A stretch of 64,000 bases of DNA, taken from positions 149,374-213,373 of the forward strand of contig NZ_BCTO01000021.1 of assembly GCF_001571325.1 (NCBI RefSeq), in the 5' to 3' direction. This document shows, piece after piece, positions 26,493 to 36,105 of the stretch. Source of the stretch: Delftia tsuruhatensis NBRC 16741 (GTDB taxonomy: Bacteria > Pseudomonadota > Gammaproteobacteria > Burkholderiales > Burkholderiaceae_C). The notes below the pieces were generated by a model. The model saw only the letters and a program-made list of their open reading frames with translations. It had not been told where the DNA came from and did not search any database. Position 1 is the stretch's first letter. Each line of letters opens with the position of its first letter. The position numbers were made by a program, and so were the translations under genes.

Positions 26493-27002
26493 ATGTCTTC
26501 CCTTCCCGACCAGTCCCCGCCCGCGCAAGCCGATGCCGCCAGCGTGCAGCGGCATTTCATGTTCACGCTGGGCCAAGTCAACAAGCAATGGCGCCGCACG
26601 CTGGACAGGCTGCTGGCGCCCATGGGCCTGACCCAGGCGCTGTGGATGCCGCTGATGCATCTGGCGCGTTCGCCTGAAGCCATGCGCCAGAAGGATCTGG
26701 CCCATTCCCTGGCGCTGGACAGCTCCTCGGTCGTGCGCCTGGTGGACGGCCTGGCCGCCCAGGGCTGGATAGAGCGCGTGGACGACAGCGACCGCCGCGT
26801 CAGGAAAATCCAGCTCACGCCAGCCGGCCATGCCCAGGTCGAAGCCGTGCAGGGCCTGCTGCAGCAGGCCCGCGCCCAGGTGCTGGGCGCCGTGCCGCCC
26901 GAGGAGCTGGACGCGGCCTACGCCACGCTGCAGCGCCTGCTGGAGGCCATGGCCGCCGAGCCCGCCTGCGACACGGACCTGCCCGACGAGCAGGCTGCCT
27001 GA
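26493..27002 (+). CDS. MarR-family regulator
   Basis: A 169-residue winged-helix protein. HTH and wing are in the middle: QKDLAHSLALDSSSVVRLVD for recognition, RVDDSDRRVRKIQLTPAG for the beta wing with the conserved DxRxR pattern. The N- and C-terminal helices form the dimer interface. ATG 26493 is preferred over an upstream TTG at 26481 because the palindrome ends at 26480. One base separates it from the MFS gene, so it probably controls that exporter in response to a small aromatic or toxic compound. Confidence 0.9.
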   Translation: MSSLPDQSPPAQADAASVQRHFMFTLGQVNKQWRRTLDRLLAPMGLTQALWMPLMHLARSPEAMRQKDLAHSLALDSSSVVRLVDGLAAQGWIERVDDSDRRVRKIQLTPAGHAQVEAVQGLLQQARAQVLGAVPPEELDAAYATLQRLLEAMAAEPACDTDLPDEQAA

Positions 27003-27003
27003 G

Positions 27004-28230
27004 ATGGCTGCCGAGCACTCTTCGCTGCCACCCGCCCAGGACCATGCACCGGCCAGCCGCAAGGCGCCGCTATGGCTGCTGGTGGTCGTGACCATCGTCG
27101 GCACGCTGGCCATGCACATGTTCCTGCCCGCCCTGCCCGATGCGGCACGCCAGCTCCAGGCCGGCGCCAGCCAGATGCAGCTGACCATCACGGTCTACAT
27201 CCTGGGCCTGGGCGTGGGCCAGTTGATCTATGGCCCGCTGTCGGACAGCCTGGGGCGCCGGCCCATGCTGCTGGCCGGACTCATCCTCTATGCGCTGGCC
27301 AGCCTGGCGGCCTTTCTCGCCCCGTCCGCCCCCTGGCTGATCGGCGCGCGGCTGCTCCAGGCGCTGGGCGGCTGCGCGGGCCTGGCCCTGGGCCGCGCCA
27401 TTGCGCGCGATTCGAGCACGCCCGAGAACGCCGTGGGCAGCCTGGCGCTGCTCAACCTGATGATGATGATCGGCCCCGGCATCGCGCCGGCCATCGGCTC
27501 GGCCATCGACGACGCCCTGGGCTGGCGCGCCATCTTCGGCACGCTGGCCGTGGTCGGCGGCGTGACGGCCTTCGCCATCTGGAAGCTGCTGCCCGAAACC
27601 GGCCAGCCCACGGGCCGCCTGCACCTGGGCACCATCCGCGACGACTACCGCAGCCTGCTGCGCTCGCCGGCCTTCGTAGGCTTTGCCGTGGGCGGCGGCT
27701 GCGCCACCACGTCCATCTATGCCTTCCTGGCGGCGGCGCCCTTCGTGTTCATCGAGCAGCTGCATTCCACCAAGCATGAGGTGGCCATCTACCTGGGCCT
27801 GCTCATGGGCGGCATGGCCGTGGGCAATGCGCTGGCCCGCCAGCTGATACGCCACTGGCCCCTGGAGCGGCTGATGCTCAACGGCAATCTGCTGAGCCTG
27901 GCCAGCGCGGCCATGCTGCTGTTGCTGGCCCTGTTCAACCAGCTCACGCCGGCCATCGTGGTGGGGCTGATGGTGCTGTTCGCGCTGGGTTCGGGCCTGA
28001 CCAGCCCTGCGGCGCTGGCCAGCGCGCTGAGCGTTCATCCGCGCCTCACGGGCTCGGCCGCAGGTGTCTACGGCAGCACGCAAATGGCCGTGGGCGGCCT
28101 GTGCACCTTGGGCGCCAGCCTGGGCAGCAACCCGGCGCTGTCGGCCGCGCTGGCCCTGGTCGTGGCGTGCGTGGTGGGGCAGTTGGGCTTTCGCAGCGCG
28201 CTGCGCCACGCGCAGCGTGCGCCCGGCTGA
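27004..28230 (+). CDS. Bcr/CflA-type MFS drug exporter
   Basis: A 408-residue proton-driven exporter of the major facilitator superfamily with 12 predicted helices. The motif A loop between helices 2 and 3 reads YGPLSDSLGRRPMLLAG, and the N-terminal helix contains FLPALPDAARQL, both typical of the Bcr/CflA group. It starts one base after the marR gene, and its ATG overlaps no other signal, so the two are cotranscribed. Substrate unknown; bicyclomycin/chloramphenicol-like or host aromatic compounds are family precedents. Confidence 0.9.
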   Translation: MAAEHSSLPPAQDHAPASRKAPLWLLVVVTIVGTLAMHMFLPALPDAARQLQAGASQMQLTITVYILGLGVGQLIYGPLSDSLGRRPMLLAGLILYALASLAAFLAPSAPWLIGARLLQALGGCAGLALGRAIARDSSTPENAVGSLALLNLMMMIGPGIAPAIGSAIDDALGWRAIFGTLAVVGGVTAFAIWKLLPETGQPTGRLHLGTIRDDYRSLLRSPAFVGFAVGGGCATTSIYAFLAAAPFVFIEQLHSTKHEVAIYLGLLMGGMAVGNALARQLIRHWPLERLMLNGNLLSLASAAMLLLLALFNQLTPAIVVGLMVLFALGSGLTSPAALASALSVHPRLTGSAAGVYGSTQMAVGGLCTLGASLGSNPALSAALALVVACVVGQLGFRSALRHAQRAPG

Positions 28231-28344
28231 GGGCCATGGTCCCCGAGGCGACGGCCCGGCCGCGCGGAGCGCAGGCGGGGCCAGGGCCTCGATTACATTG
28301 GCGCAGCCGTGGGCCCTTGCCACGGACCACAGGAGACAAAAAAC

Positions 28345-29244
28345 ATGCGCCAACTTTCCTTTTCCATCGTCCTGCGCCAGGCCGCCTCCGGCACGCTGGC
28401 GGCCGCCGCGCTGCTGGCCGGCCCGGCCGCCCAGGCCGGCTCCATCGAGGCCGCCGAGTTCAAGAGCGCCACGCTGCAGCGCAGCTGGACCTACAACGTC
28501 TACCTGCCCACGGGCTACGACGCCCAGTCCAGGCTGCGCTATCCCGTCATGTACCTGCTGCACGGCAACGACGGCCAGCGCAACGACTGGCCCGTCAAGG
28601 GCAACCTGCTGCGCACGGTGGACCAGCTGATCCAGAACGGGGAGATCCCGCCCGCCATCATCGTCATGCCCGACGCGGGAACGACCTGGTACGTGGACCT
28701 CAAGGAGCCCATGGAGACGGCCTTCTTCCAGGACCTCGTCCCCCATGTCGAGAAGAAGTACCGCACCCTCACCAGCCGCGATGGCCGCGTGATCGGCGGC
28801 CTGTCCATGGGCGGCTATGGCGCGCTGCGCTACGTGCTCAAGTACCCCGAGAAATTCCAGGCCGCCGCCCTGCTCAGCCCTGCCATCTACAACCCAGAGC
28901 CGCCCGCCGATTCCTCGGCACGCTCGGTCAAGGTCTTTGCCGAACCTCACACGGGCGGCCAGTACAGCACCACGGTCTGGAAGAGCTACAACTACCCCGT
29001 GCTGTGGGACAGCTTTCTCGCCCGCAAGATCAGCGTGCCCATGTACATCAACTCGGGCGACGACGATGAATTCATGATCGAGTCCGACGCCGCCCAGCTC
29101 TACGCCCAGCTGCGCAGGAACAAGCAGCCTGCCGAGCTGCGCATCGTCAACGGCAAGCATGAATGGCCGGTCTGGGAAAGCACCATCGGCGACGCGCTCA
29201 AGTATGTGTTCCGCACTGTGCGCCGCCCGCAGGCGGACAACTGA
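28345..29244 (+). CDS. Secreted esterase (esterase D family)
   Basis: A 299-residue alpha/beta hydrolase. The signal peptide runs to about residue 31 (LLAGPAAQAG). The nucleophile elbow GGLSMGGYGA places serine at residue 154; the oxyanion region is MYLLHGNDGQRNDW, and candidate acid and base are the aspartates of SGDDDEFM and the histidine of NGKHEWPVW. Fold class is that of tributyrin esterase, antigen 85 and S-formylglutathione hydrolase; the signal peptide argues against a formaldehyde role. AGGAGA supports ATG 28345. Natural substrate not deducible. Confidence 0.85.
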   Translation: MRQLSFSIVLRQAASGTLAAAALLAGPAAQAGSIEAAEFKSATLQRSWTYNVYLPTGYDAQSRLRYPVMYLLHGNDGQRNDWPVKGNLLRTVDQLIQNGEIPPAIIVMPDAGTTWYVDLKEPMETAFFQDLVPHVEKKYRTLTSRDGRVIGGLSMGGYGALRYVLKYPEKFQAAALLSPAIYNPEPPADSSARSVKVFAEPHTGGQYSTTVWKSYNYPVLWDSFLARKISVPMYINSGDDDEFMIESDAAQLYAQLRRNKQPAELRIVNGKHEWPVWESTIGDALKYVFRTVRRPQADN

Positions 29245-29261
29245 GCCAGGCCATGAAGCAA

Positions 29262-29291
29262 AAAAAGGGGAGCCGGCCGGCTCCCCTTTTT
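29262..29291. terminator. Bidirectional terminator between esterase and fumC
   Basis: A perfect 30-base palindrome with A-run, stem GGGGAGCCGG/CCGGCTCCCC and T-run. It serves both convergent genes. Confidence 0.92.
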
Positions 29292-29308
29292 GATTGCATC
29301 AGCAGGTC

Positions 29309-30700
29309 TTACAGATTGCCGACCATCTTGGCAGGGATCACCCAGGCGTCGAACTGTTCACCGGTCAGGTGGCCCGATGCCACGGCCGCTTCGCGCAGGC
29401 TGGAGCCTTCCTTGTGCGCCTTCTTGGCGATGTAGGCCGCCTTGTCGTAGCCGATGTGCGGGTTCAGCGCCGTCACCAGCATCAGCGAGCGCTGCACCAG
29501 CTCGGTGATGCGCTCGCGGTTGGGCTCGATGCCCACGGCGCAGTGGTCGTTGAAGCTCTTCATGCCATCGGCCAGCAGGCGCACGCTCTGCAGGAAGTTG
29601 TGCGAAACCATGGGGCGGAACACGTTCAGCTCGAAGTTGCCCGAGGCGCCGCCGAAGTTGATGGCCACGTCGTTGCCGAAGACCTGGGCCGCCAGCATGG
29701 TCACCGCCTCGCTCTGCGTGGGGTTGACCTTGCCGGGCATAATGGACGAGCCGGGCTCGTTCTCGGGGATGGAGATCTCGCCCAGGCCGCTGCGCGGGCC
29801 CGAGGCCAGCCAGCGCACGTCGTTGGCGATCTTCATCATGCTGGCGGCCAGCGTCTTGAGCGCGCCGTGGGCGTGGACCAGGCCGTCGCACGAAGCCAGG
29901 GCCTCGAACTTGCTGGGCGCCGTCACGAACGGGTAGCCGGTGAGCTGGGACAGCTCGGCCGCCACGCCCTCGGCATAGCCCTTGGGCGCATTCAGGCCCG
30001 TGCCCACGGCCGTGCCGCCCAGCGCCAGCTCGTACAGGTGCGGCAGCGCGGCGCGCACATGCTTTTCGCCATGGGCCAGCTGGGCCACCCAGCCCGAGAT
30101 TTCCTGGCCCAGCGTCAGCGGCGTGGCGTCCTGCAGATGGGTGCGGCCGATCTTGACGATGTCGGCATAGGCCTCGCTCTTGGCCTGCAGCGTATTGCGC
30201 AGCAGGGCAATGGCGGGCAGCAGCTTTTGCTCGATGGCCGTGACGGCAGCCACGTGCATGGCGGTCGGGAATACGTCGTTGCTCGACTGGCTCTTGTTCA
30301 CGTCGTCATTGGGGTGGACCAGGCGCGACTCGCCTCGCTCGCCACCGAGGATTTCGCTGGCGCGGTTGGCCAGCACCTCGTTGACGTTCATGTTGGTCTG
30401 CGTGCCCGAGCCGGTCTGCCAGACTACCAGCGGGAACTCGTCCGGGTGCTTGCCGGCGATCACCTCGTCGGCGGCGGCCAGGATGGCCCGGGTCTTCTTC
30501 TCGTCGAGCAGGCCCAGCTTGTGGTTGACGGTGGCCGAGGCCTTCTTGACCTGGGCCAGCGCGTGGATGATCTCGCGCGGCTGCTGCTCGCCGCTGATGT
30601 CGAAGTTCTGCAGCGAACGCTGCGTCTGCGCACCCCAAAGCTTGTCTGCGGGGACGGCTATGGGTCCGAAAGTGTCTTTTTCCTGGCGGGTCGCGGTCAT
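29309..30700 (-). CDS. fumC: Class II fumarase
   Basis: Oxygen-stable, cofactor-free fumarate hydratase of the TCA cycle (463 residues). The family signature [11 protein letters not shown] begins at residue 317, with the mobile SS loop holding the catalytic serine S318. Substrate-site motifs [11 protein letters not shown] and [10 protein letters not shown] are present. ATG 30700 has AGGAG 9 bases upstream and gives the usual start [16 protein letters not shown]; the longer open frame is upstream noncoding. It faces away from the class I gene fumA. Confidence 0.96.
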   Translation of the reverse strand: MTATRQEKDTFGPIAVPADKLWGAQTQRSLQNFDISGEQQPREIIHALAQVKKASATVNHKLGLLDEKKTRAILAAADEVIAGKHPDEFPLVVWQTGSGTQTNMNVNEVLANRASEILGGERGESRLVHPNDDVNKSQSSNDVFPTAMHVAAVTAIEQKLLPAIALLRNTLQAKSEAYADIVKIGRTHLQDATPLTLGQEISGWVAQLAHGEKHVRAALPHLYELALGGTAVGTGLNAPKGYAEGVAAELSQLTGYPFVTAPSKFEALASCDGLVHAHGALKTLAASMMKIANDVRWLASGPRSGLGEISIPENEPGSSIMPGKVNPTQSEAVTMLAAQVFGNDVAINFGGASGNFELNVFRPMVSHNFLQSVRLLADGMKSFNDHCAVGIEPNRERITELVQRSLMLVTALNPHIGYDKAAYIAKKAHKEGSSLREAAVASGHLTGEQFDAWVIPAKMVGNL

Positions 30701-31013
30701 TGGTGTGGACTCCTTGGTGAAAACAACGCGGCGCAGTTGGCTGGAGGCAGGTCGGCGGGCCGCGCGCTGCGTGGCTCGGGGATGTCTGGCTGGCGGGGCC
30801 GCAATGGCAAAAACCCGCCCATGGTAACTCCGCAAATGGGAACCTCTCGCATCCATCCCCCACTGAGGTGTCGCCGAGGCGGGCTTGTCCAGGCAAACCC
30901 CTCGACTCTTGTACAAGACTGCACCCCTTGCGTGCACTTTCCGCCGCGCAGCGCCGATAATCGCCCCCGGGATTCCCCTCCCCTGTTCCCCCGATCAAAA
31001 AGACACCCCACCG
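30701..31013. promoter_or_regulatory. Divergent fumC-fumA promoter region
   Basis: 313 bases with no gene. Both fumarase promoters must lie here, but I see no strong -35/-10 pair. A GATAAT at 30956-30961 could be the fumA -10. No clear operator palindrome was found. Confidence 0.4.
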
Positions 31014-32567
31014 ATGACCACCACGATCCGCCAGCAGGACCTGATCGATTCGATCGCAGGCGCCCTGCAGTACATCAGCTACTACCACCCCGCCGACTAC
31101 ATCGCCCACCTGGCCCGCGCCTACGAGCGCGAGCAGAGCCCGGCGGCCAAGGACGCGATGGCCCAGATCCTGACCAACTCCAAGATGTCGGCCACCGGCC
31201 ACCGCCCGATCTGCCAGGACACCGGCATCGTCAACGTGTTCCTGAAGGTGGGCATGGACGTGCGCTGGGAAGGCTTCACGGGCGGCCTGGAAGACGCCAT
31301 CAACGAAGGCGTGCGCCGCGGCTACAACCACCCCGACAACACGCTGCGCGCCTCCGTCGTGGCCGATCCGCTGTTCGCGCGCAAGAACACCAAGGACAAC
31401 ACGCCTGCCGTCATCAACGTGCAGATCGTGCCCGGCGACAAGCTGGACGTGACCGTGGCGGCCAAGGGCGGCGGCTCGGAGAACAAGTCCAAGATGATCA
31501 TGATGAACCCCAGCGACAACCTGGTGGACTGGGTTCTCAAGACCGTTCCGACCATGGGCGCGGGCTGGTGCCCGCCGGGCATGCTGGGCATCGGCATCGG
31601 CGGCACCGCCGAGAAGGCCGTTCTGCTGGCCAAGGAAAGCCTGATGGAAGACCTGGACATGTACGAGCTGCAGGCCAAGGCCGCGCGCGGCGAAAAGCTC
31701 GACCAGGTCGAGGAACTGCGCCTGGAGCTGTACGAGAAGGTCAACGCCCTGGGCATTGGCGCGCAAGGCCTGGGCGGCCTGGCAACCGTGCTGGACATCA
31801 AGATCAAGATGTACCCCACGCATGCGGCCTCCAAGCCCGTGGCCATGATCCCCAACTGCGCGGCCACGCGCCACGCGCACTTCGTGATGGACGGCTCCGG
31901 CGCGGTCTACATGGACGCCCCCTCGCTGGACCTGTGGCCCAAGATCGACTGGGAGCCCGACTACAACAAGTCGCGCCGCGTGGACCTCAACGCCCTGACC
32001 AAGGAAGAAGTGGCCAGCTGGAAGCCCGGCGACACACTGCTGCTCAACGGCAAGATGCTCACGGGCCGCGATGCCGCCCACAAGCGCATCCAGGACATGC
32101 TGGCCAAGGGCGAGAAGCTGCCCGTGGACTTCACCAACCGCGTGATCTACTACGTCGGCCCGGTGGACCCGGTCAAGGACGAAGCCGTGGGCCCCGCAGG
32201 CCCGACGACGGCCACCCGCATGGACAAGTTCACCGACATGATGCTGGAGCAGACCGGCCTGATCGCCATGATCGGCAAGGCCGAGCGCGGCCCGGTGGCC
32301 ATCGAGTCCATCAAGAACCACAAGTCGGCCTACCTGATGGCCGTGGGCGGCGCCGCCTACCTGGTGTCCAAGGCCATCAAGAACGCCAAGGTCGTGGGCT
32401 TCGAGGACCTGGGCATGGAAGCCATCTACGAATTCGACGTGGTGGACATGCCCGTGACCGTGGCCGTGGATGCCGGCGGCACCAGCGCCCACATCACCGG
32501 CCCTGCCGAATGGCAAAAGCGCATCGCATCCGGCGAGTTCAAGACCATTGAGATTGCCTCGGCCTGA
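31014..32567 (+). CDS. fumA: Class I [4Fe-4S] fumarase
   Basis: Oxygen-sensitive fumarate hydratase (517 residues) of the fused alpha-beta type. Cluster-ligand cysteines are visible in GHRPICQDTG (C67), GWCPPGMLGIG and IPNCAATRHAHF. The C-terminal beta domain ends with AVDAGGTSAHITGPAEWQ. ATG 31014 is chosen because it begins the conserved TTTIRQQDLIDSIAGALQ. It gives the same reaction as the divergent fumC, so the pair probably covers iron- or oxygen-dependent switching. It could also act on mesaconate, as some class I enzymes do. Confidence 0.94.
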   Translation: MTTTIRQQDLIDSIAGALQYISYYHPADYIAHLARAYEREQSPAAKDAMAQILTNSKMSATGHRPICQDTGIVNVFLKVGMDVRWEGFTGGLEDAINEGVRRGYNHPDNTLRASVVADPLFARKNTKDNTPAVINVQIVPGDKLDVTVAAKGGGSENKSKMIMMNPSDNLVDWVLKTVPTMGAGWCPPGMLGIGIGGTAEKAVLLAKESLMEDLDMYELQAKAARGEKLDQVEELRLELYEKVNALGIGAQGLGGLATVLDIKIKMYPTHAASKPVAMIPNCAATRHAHFVMDGSGAVYMDAPSLDLWPKIDWEPDYNKSRRVDLNALTKEEVASWKPGDTLLLNGKMLTGRDAAHKRIQDMLAKGEKLPVDFTNRVIYYVGPVDPVKDEAVGPAGPTTATRMDKFTDMMLEQTGLIAMIGKAERGPVAIESIKNHKSAYLMAVGGAAYLVSKAIKNAKVVGFEDLGMEAIYEFDVVDMPVTVAVDAGGTSAHITGPAEWQKRIASGEFKTIEIASA

Positions 32568-32583
32568 CGCCGGCGCCAAGCGC

Positions 32584-32610
32584 AAAGAGGCCGCCTTCGG
32601 GCGGTCTTTT
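32584..32610 (+). terminator. Terminator after fumA
   Basis: AAAGAGGCCGCC, a TTCG tetraloop and GGCGGTCTTTT form a stem with one mismatch and a T-run, 17 bases past the stop codon. Confidence 0.8.
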
Positions 32611-32667
32611 CATTGGCGCGGGCATTTGTGACAGACTGCCCGCTGCCTGCAACACTGCCCATTCAAC

Positions 32668-33300
32668 ATGACCACCGCGCTCGTCCTCATCGCCCTGCTG
32701 GCCGTGACCAGCCTGGCGTGGCGCCTGTCCTCCCGCCGCCATGTCCTGCCCTGCCCGTCCTGGCTGCGCTGGATGGTCGAGCTTGACAACCCCTTCGCGG
32801 CCAGCAACAAGGCCGCCTTCATCGTCGGGCAACTGCAGATCCAGCCAGGCATGAAGGTGCTGGACGCGGGCTGCGGCCCGGGCCGCGTCACCCTGCCGTT
32901 GGCACGTGCCGTCGGTGCGCAGGGACAGGTGCTGGCCGTGGACCTGCAGCCGGCCATGCTCGAACAGGTGGCGGCCAAGGCGTGCGCGCAGGGGCTGGAG
33001 AATGTGCGCACCCAGGCGGCGGCGCTGGGCCAGGGGCAGCTGGCAGCCGAGCAGCACGACCGCGCCGTGATGGCCGCCGTGCTGGGAGAGATCCCGGACC
33101 GCCAGGCCGCGCTGGCCGACGTGTTCCAGAGCCTGCGCCCCGGCGGCCTGCTGGCCGTGGCCGAGCTGGTCTTCGACCCGCATTTCCAGCGCCGCACCAG
33201 CGTGGAAAAGCTGGCAGGCAAGGCAGGCTTCATCCCCCACTCCTTCCACGGCCATGCGGCCGCCTATCTGCTGGTGCTGCAGCGCCCTCTCCAACCATGA
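32668..33300 (+). CDS. Membrane-anchored SAM-dependent methyltransferase
   Basis: A 210-residue class I methyltransferase. An N-terminal hydrophobic helix (TALVLIALLAVTSLAWRL) suggests a membrane anchor. SAM motif I is VLDAGCGPGRVTLPLA, the acidic loop ends LAVDLQPAMLEQV, and the motif IV-like region is MAAVLGEIPDR. The final part RTSVEKLAGKAGF is the typical C-terminal strand. It overlaps the acetyltransferase by ATGA. Substrate unknown; quinone or lipid methylation would suit the anchor. Confidence 0.82.
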   Translation: MTTALVLIALLAVTSLAWRLSSRRHVLPCPSWLRWMVELDNPFAASNKAAFIVGQLQIQPGMKVLDAGCGPGRVTLPLARAVGAQGQVLAVDLQPAMLEQVAAKACAQGLENVRTQAAALGQGQLAAEQHDRAVMAAVLGEIPDRQAALADVFQSLRPGGLLAVAELVFDPHFQRRTSVEKLAGKAGFIPHSFHGHAAAYLLVLQRPLQP

Positions 33301-33884
33301 CCACCACACATTCTCCTGTAGCGACCCTGCGGACCCCGCGCCTGATACTGCGCCAGTGGCAGGCCGGCGACCGGCAGCCCTTTGCCGCGCTGAATGCCGA
33401 CCCACAGGTCATGGAGCACTTTCCGGCACTGCTCAGCCGTGAACAAAGCGATGCCATGGCAGACAGGATCCAGGCACTGATCGAGGAACGCGGCTGGGGC
33501 TTCTGGGCGGCAGAGCACCTTGCCAGTGGCGAGTTCATGGGCTTCATCGGGCTGCACACTCCCGCCGCGTCTTTGCCGTTCTCGCCCTGCGTGGAAATCG
33601 GCTGGCGGCTCGCCCGGCCTTTCTGGGGCCAGGGCCTGGCCAGCGAAGGCGCGCGGGCGGCGCTGGCGCACGGCTTCGGCGCGTTGCATCTGGAGTCCAT
33701 CGTCTCGTTCACCGCGCTGTCCAACCTGCGTTCGCAGGCCGTGATGCAGCGCCTGGGCATGGAGCGCGACGCCCATGACTTCGACCATCCGGAGGTGCCG
33801 GCAGGCCATGCGCTGCGCAGGCATTGCCTGTACCGCCTGACACATGCCCAATGGCTGCAGCAGCAAGCCATGGCCCGAGCATGA
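33297..33884 (+). CDS. GNAT acetyltransferase (RimJ/RimL type)
   Basis: A 195-residue N-acetyltransferase. The opening TLRTPRLILRQWQAGD is the classic RimJ/RimL start. The acetyl-CoA pyrophosphate loop is RPFWGQGLASEGARAAL, and the C-terminal beta bulge follows (SIVSFTALSNLRSQAVMQRL). Protein N-terminal alanine or small-molecule amines are possible acceptors. Its start overlaps the methyltransferase stop, so the two are co-expressed; murI follows after 58 bases. Confidence 0.87.
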   Translation: MTTTHSPVATLRTPRLILRQWQAGDRQPFAALNADPQVMEHFPALLSREQSDAMADRIQALIEERGWGFWAAEHLASGEFMGFIGLHTPAASLPFSPCVEIGWRLARPFWGQGLASEGARAALAHGFGALHLESIVSFTALSNLRSQAVMQRLGMERDAHDFDHPEVPAGHALRRHCLYRLTHAQWLQQQAMARA

Positions 33885-33942
33885 ACGCGCCCGAGCGGGC
33901 ATACTGGGCGCCGCCTCCAAAAGCCTTTATCCGCATCTCCAC

Positions 33943-34833
33943 ATGACCTCCCCGGCCTCTCCCATCGGCGTCTTCGACAGCGGCATCGGCGGCCTCAGCG
34001 TGCTGCAGGCGCTGCGCCATGAGCTGCCGCATGAGCGCTTCATCTACCTGGCCGACAGCGGCTATGCACCGTATGGCGATGCACGCGGCGACGCCTTCGT
34101 GCAGCAGCGCACGCGCACCATTGCGCGCCACCTGTGCGAGCAGCACCAGATCAAGGTACTGGTGATCGCCTGCAATACGGCCACGGCCGCTGCCGTGGAC
34201 ATGCTGCGCGCTGAAATGCCCGAACTGCCCCTGATCGGTGTGGAGCCCGCCATCAAGCCCGCTTCGCTATCGAGCCAGACCGGCCACGTGGGCGTTATGG
34301 CCACGCGCGGCACGGTGAGCAGTGCGCGCTTTGCCCGGTTGGTGGCCGACCATGGCCAGCGCTTGCAATTCCATGTCCAGCCCTGCGACGGTCTGGCCAA
34401 GGCCATCGAGGAAAGCACGGAGCAGCCCGTTCCCGCCGACCCCATGGCCACCGAGGTCGCGCGCCTGTGCGCCAGGTATGTGAATGCCCTGGGCAGCTTC
34501 GGACAGAAGACGGGCGAGATGGATTCCCTGGTGCTGGGCTGCACCCACTACATATTCGCCCGCGAGCAGTTGCGCACGCTGCTGGGGCCGGACATCCAGT
34601 TCATCGACACCGGTGCCCCAGTGGCCCGCCAGACGCGGCGCGTGCTGGACCGCCTGGGCACCCTGGCCAGCGAAACAGGACCCTTGCCCGCGGCGGAGGG
34701 CCAGGTCCGGTTGATGACCACGGGATCGCTGCAGGCCCTGCAGTCCGCCGCATCGCGCTGGCTGGATCTGCCCGCGCAATGCTGCTCGTCCGTTCAGGTC
34801 GGCGAATCCAGCGCCATCCCCACGGCCGCTTGA
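33943..34833 (+). CDS. murI: Glutamate racemase
   Basis: Makes D-glutamate for peptidoglycan (296 residues). N-terminal PIGVFDSGIGGLSVL supplies the acidic catalytic residue; the two catalytic cysteines are C77 in VIACNTATAA and C200 in LVLGCTHYIF. ATG 33943 gives the usual short N-terminus; a longer open frame would add 33 unrelated residues. It converges with the ygjP-like gene with one base between stop codons. Confidence 0.95.
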   Translation: MTSPASPIGVFDSGIGGLSVLQALRHELPHERFIYLADSGYAPYGDARGDAFVQQRTRTIARHLCEQHQIKVLVIACNTATAAAVDMLRAEMPELPLIGVEPAIKPASLSSQTGHVGVMATRGTVSSARFARLVADHGQRLQFHVQPCDGLAKAIEESTEQPVPADPMATEVARLCARYVNALGSFGQKTGEMDSLVLGCTHYIFAREQLRTLLGPDIQFIDTGAPVARQTRRVLDRLGTLASETGPLPAAEGQVRLMTTGSLQALQSAASRWLDLPAQCCSSVQVGESSAIPTAA

Positions 34834-34834
34834 A

Positions 34835-35446
34835 TCACGGCTGCGCCTGCCACAGGCGCCGGCCCGAGTGGTCCATCCAGCTCAGGTACAGCCGCAGCTC
34901 GAACTCCAGCTGGTGGTATTCGGGCTCCATGTGGGTGCACAACTGGTAGAAGGCCTTGTCGTGATCGGGCTCGCGCAGGTGGGCCAGCTCGTGGACGACG
35001 ATCATGCGCAAAAAAGCCTCGGGCGCTTGCTTGAACAGTGCACCGATGCGGATCTCATGCCGTGCATTGAGGCGGCTTCCCTGCACCACGGCGCGGCGCG
35101 TGTGCAGGCCCAGGGCGTTGTGGACCACATGGATGCGGCCGTCGTAGGCTACCTTGTTCAGCGTGCCGGCATTGCGCATGTGCCGGCCCTTGAGGGCATC
35201 CACATAGTCATAGAGGCTCTTGTCCGTGCGCACGGCATGGGCCTCGGGATGCTTGCGCAGCAGCCAGGCCTCGGCCTTGTCATCGGCCAGCCAGCCACGC
35301 ACCTGTGACTGCAGCGCGGCCGGGTAGGCGGACAGGTAGGGAAGCGGCAGTGCACCGCCAGCCACCTCGCGCCGCTGCTCGCGCTGGCGGCGCACGGTCT
35401 CGGTGACTGCTCCGGAATACTTGGGCGTGCTGGCCTGTGCCGCCAT
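34835..35446 (-). CDS. YgjP-like M48-type metallopeptidase
   Basis: A 203-residue soluble protein of the YgjP/DUF45 metal-dependent hydrolase family. The zinc motif VHELAHLREPDH gives H152, E153 and H156, with D161/H162 following, then YQLCTHMEPEYHQLEFEL. The first 30 residues are polar. ATG 35446 is the first good start in the frame. The 3' end contains GCGCCTG/CAGGCGC, a hairpin that may terminate murI or this gene. Substrate unknown. Confidence 0.85.
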   Translation of the reverse strand: MAAQASTPKYSGAVTETVRRQREQRREVAGGALPLPYLSAYPAALQSQVRGWLADDKAEAWLLRKHPEAHAVRTDKSLYDYVDALKGRHMRNAGTLNKVAYDGRIHVVHNALGLHTRRAVVQGSRLNARHEIRIGALFKQAPEAFLRMIVVHELAHLREPDHDKAFYQLCTHMEPEYHQLEFELRLYLSWMDHSGRRLWQAQP

Positions 35447-35478
35447 GGCTGTACGCTGCGCGGGGCAGCGCCTTGCGC

Positions 35479-36105
35479 TCAATGCAGGTGGCGGGGCCGG
35501 CGGTTGCCGCCGTGGCCCGAACCCGATCCGCCCATGCCGCGCGGCGGCTTGCCGATCTCCAGCGAGCTGACCAGGGCGTCGAAGCGCTGGGAGAACAGCT
35601 TGTCGATCTCCTGCACCACGCCACCCAGCTCGGAGCCGTCGAAATGGCGCTCCATCAGGTTGACCACGTCCTGCACCAGCAGGTCGCGCTGCACTTGCAT
35701 GATGGCCGCGGGCGTCGGGCCCACGAAGAGCATGACGAAGTCGTCGCGCGACTCGGCCTCTTCGGACTCCTCTTCCTCGTCGAACTCGGTGTCGTAGAAG
35801 GTCACCTCGATGGCAGCGCCCTGCTCGGCCAGCTCGTTGATGCCCATGCACATGTCGTCCAGCGACTGGCGGAAGTCCTCATCGCCGCGCACCGTCCAGC
35901 ACACCTGGAGCAGGCGCTCCTTGGTATCGAACTGGATGCCAGGCTCTTCTTCGTAGACGCTGCCAGCGCCATCGGCCAGGGAGCGGGCACCCGCATACTT
36001 CCACAGCGGGCCCAGCGCTTCCTGCAACTGCTCGTAGGTCGTGTCGGGGCGCAGCAGCACCTGGCCGTGCACGTGGATTTCAAATGGAGCGTTGTAATTC
36101 GACAT
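35479..36105 (-). CDS. Uncharacterised acidic protein
   Basis: A 208-residue protein I cannot assign to a function. It begins SNYNAPFEIHVHGQVLLRPD, has a strongly acidic stretch in the middle (TEFDEEEESEEAESRDD), a hydrophobic segment (FVMLFVGPTPAAIMQVQ) and a Gly/Arg/His-rich end (RGMGGSGSGHGGNRRPRHLH). No signal peptide is seen. Even Ser/Leu/Glu content and good codon use argue it is real. It starts at ATG 36105 with a weak GACGAGAA site and shares direction with the YgjP-like gene 32 bases away, so the two may be cotranscribed. Confidence 0.75.
   Translation of the reverse strand: MSNYNAPFEIHVHGQVLLRPDTTYEQLQEALGPLWKYAGARSLADGAGSVYEEEPGIQFDTKERLLQVCWTVRGDEDFRQSLDDMCMGINELAEQGAAIEVTFYDTEFDEEEESEEAESRDDFVMLFVGPTPAAIMQVQRDLLVQDVVNLMERHFDGSELGGVVQEIDKLFSQRFDALVSSLEIGKPPRGMGGSGSGHGGNRRPRHLH

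Noticed and set aside
29294..32551. Open frame of more than 1000 codons running antisense to fumC and into fumA in another frame
   Set aside because: A shadow of high-GC coding sequence. The real genes on both sides have full family motifs, and the shadow protein has none.
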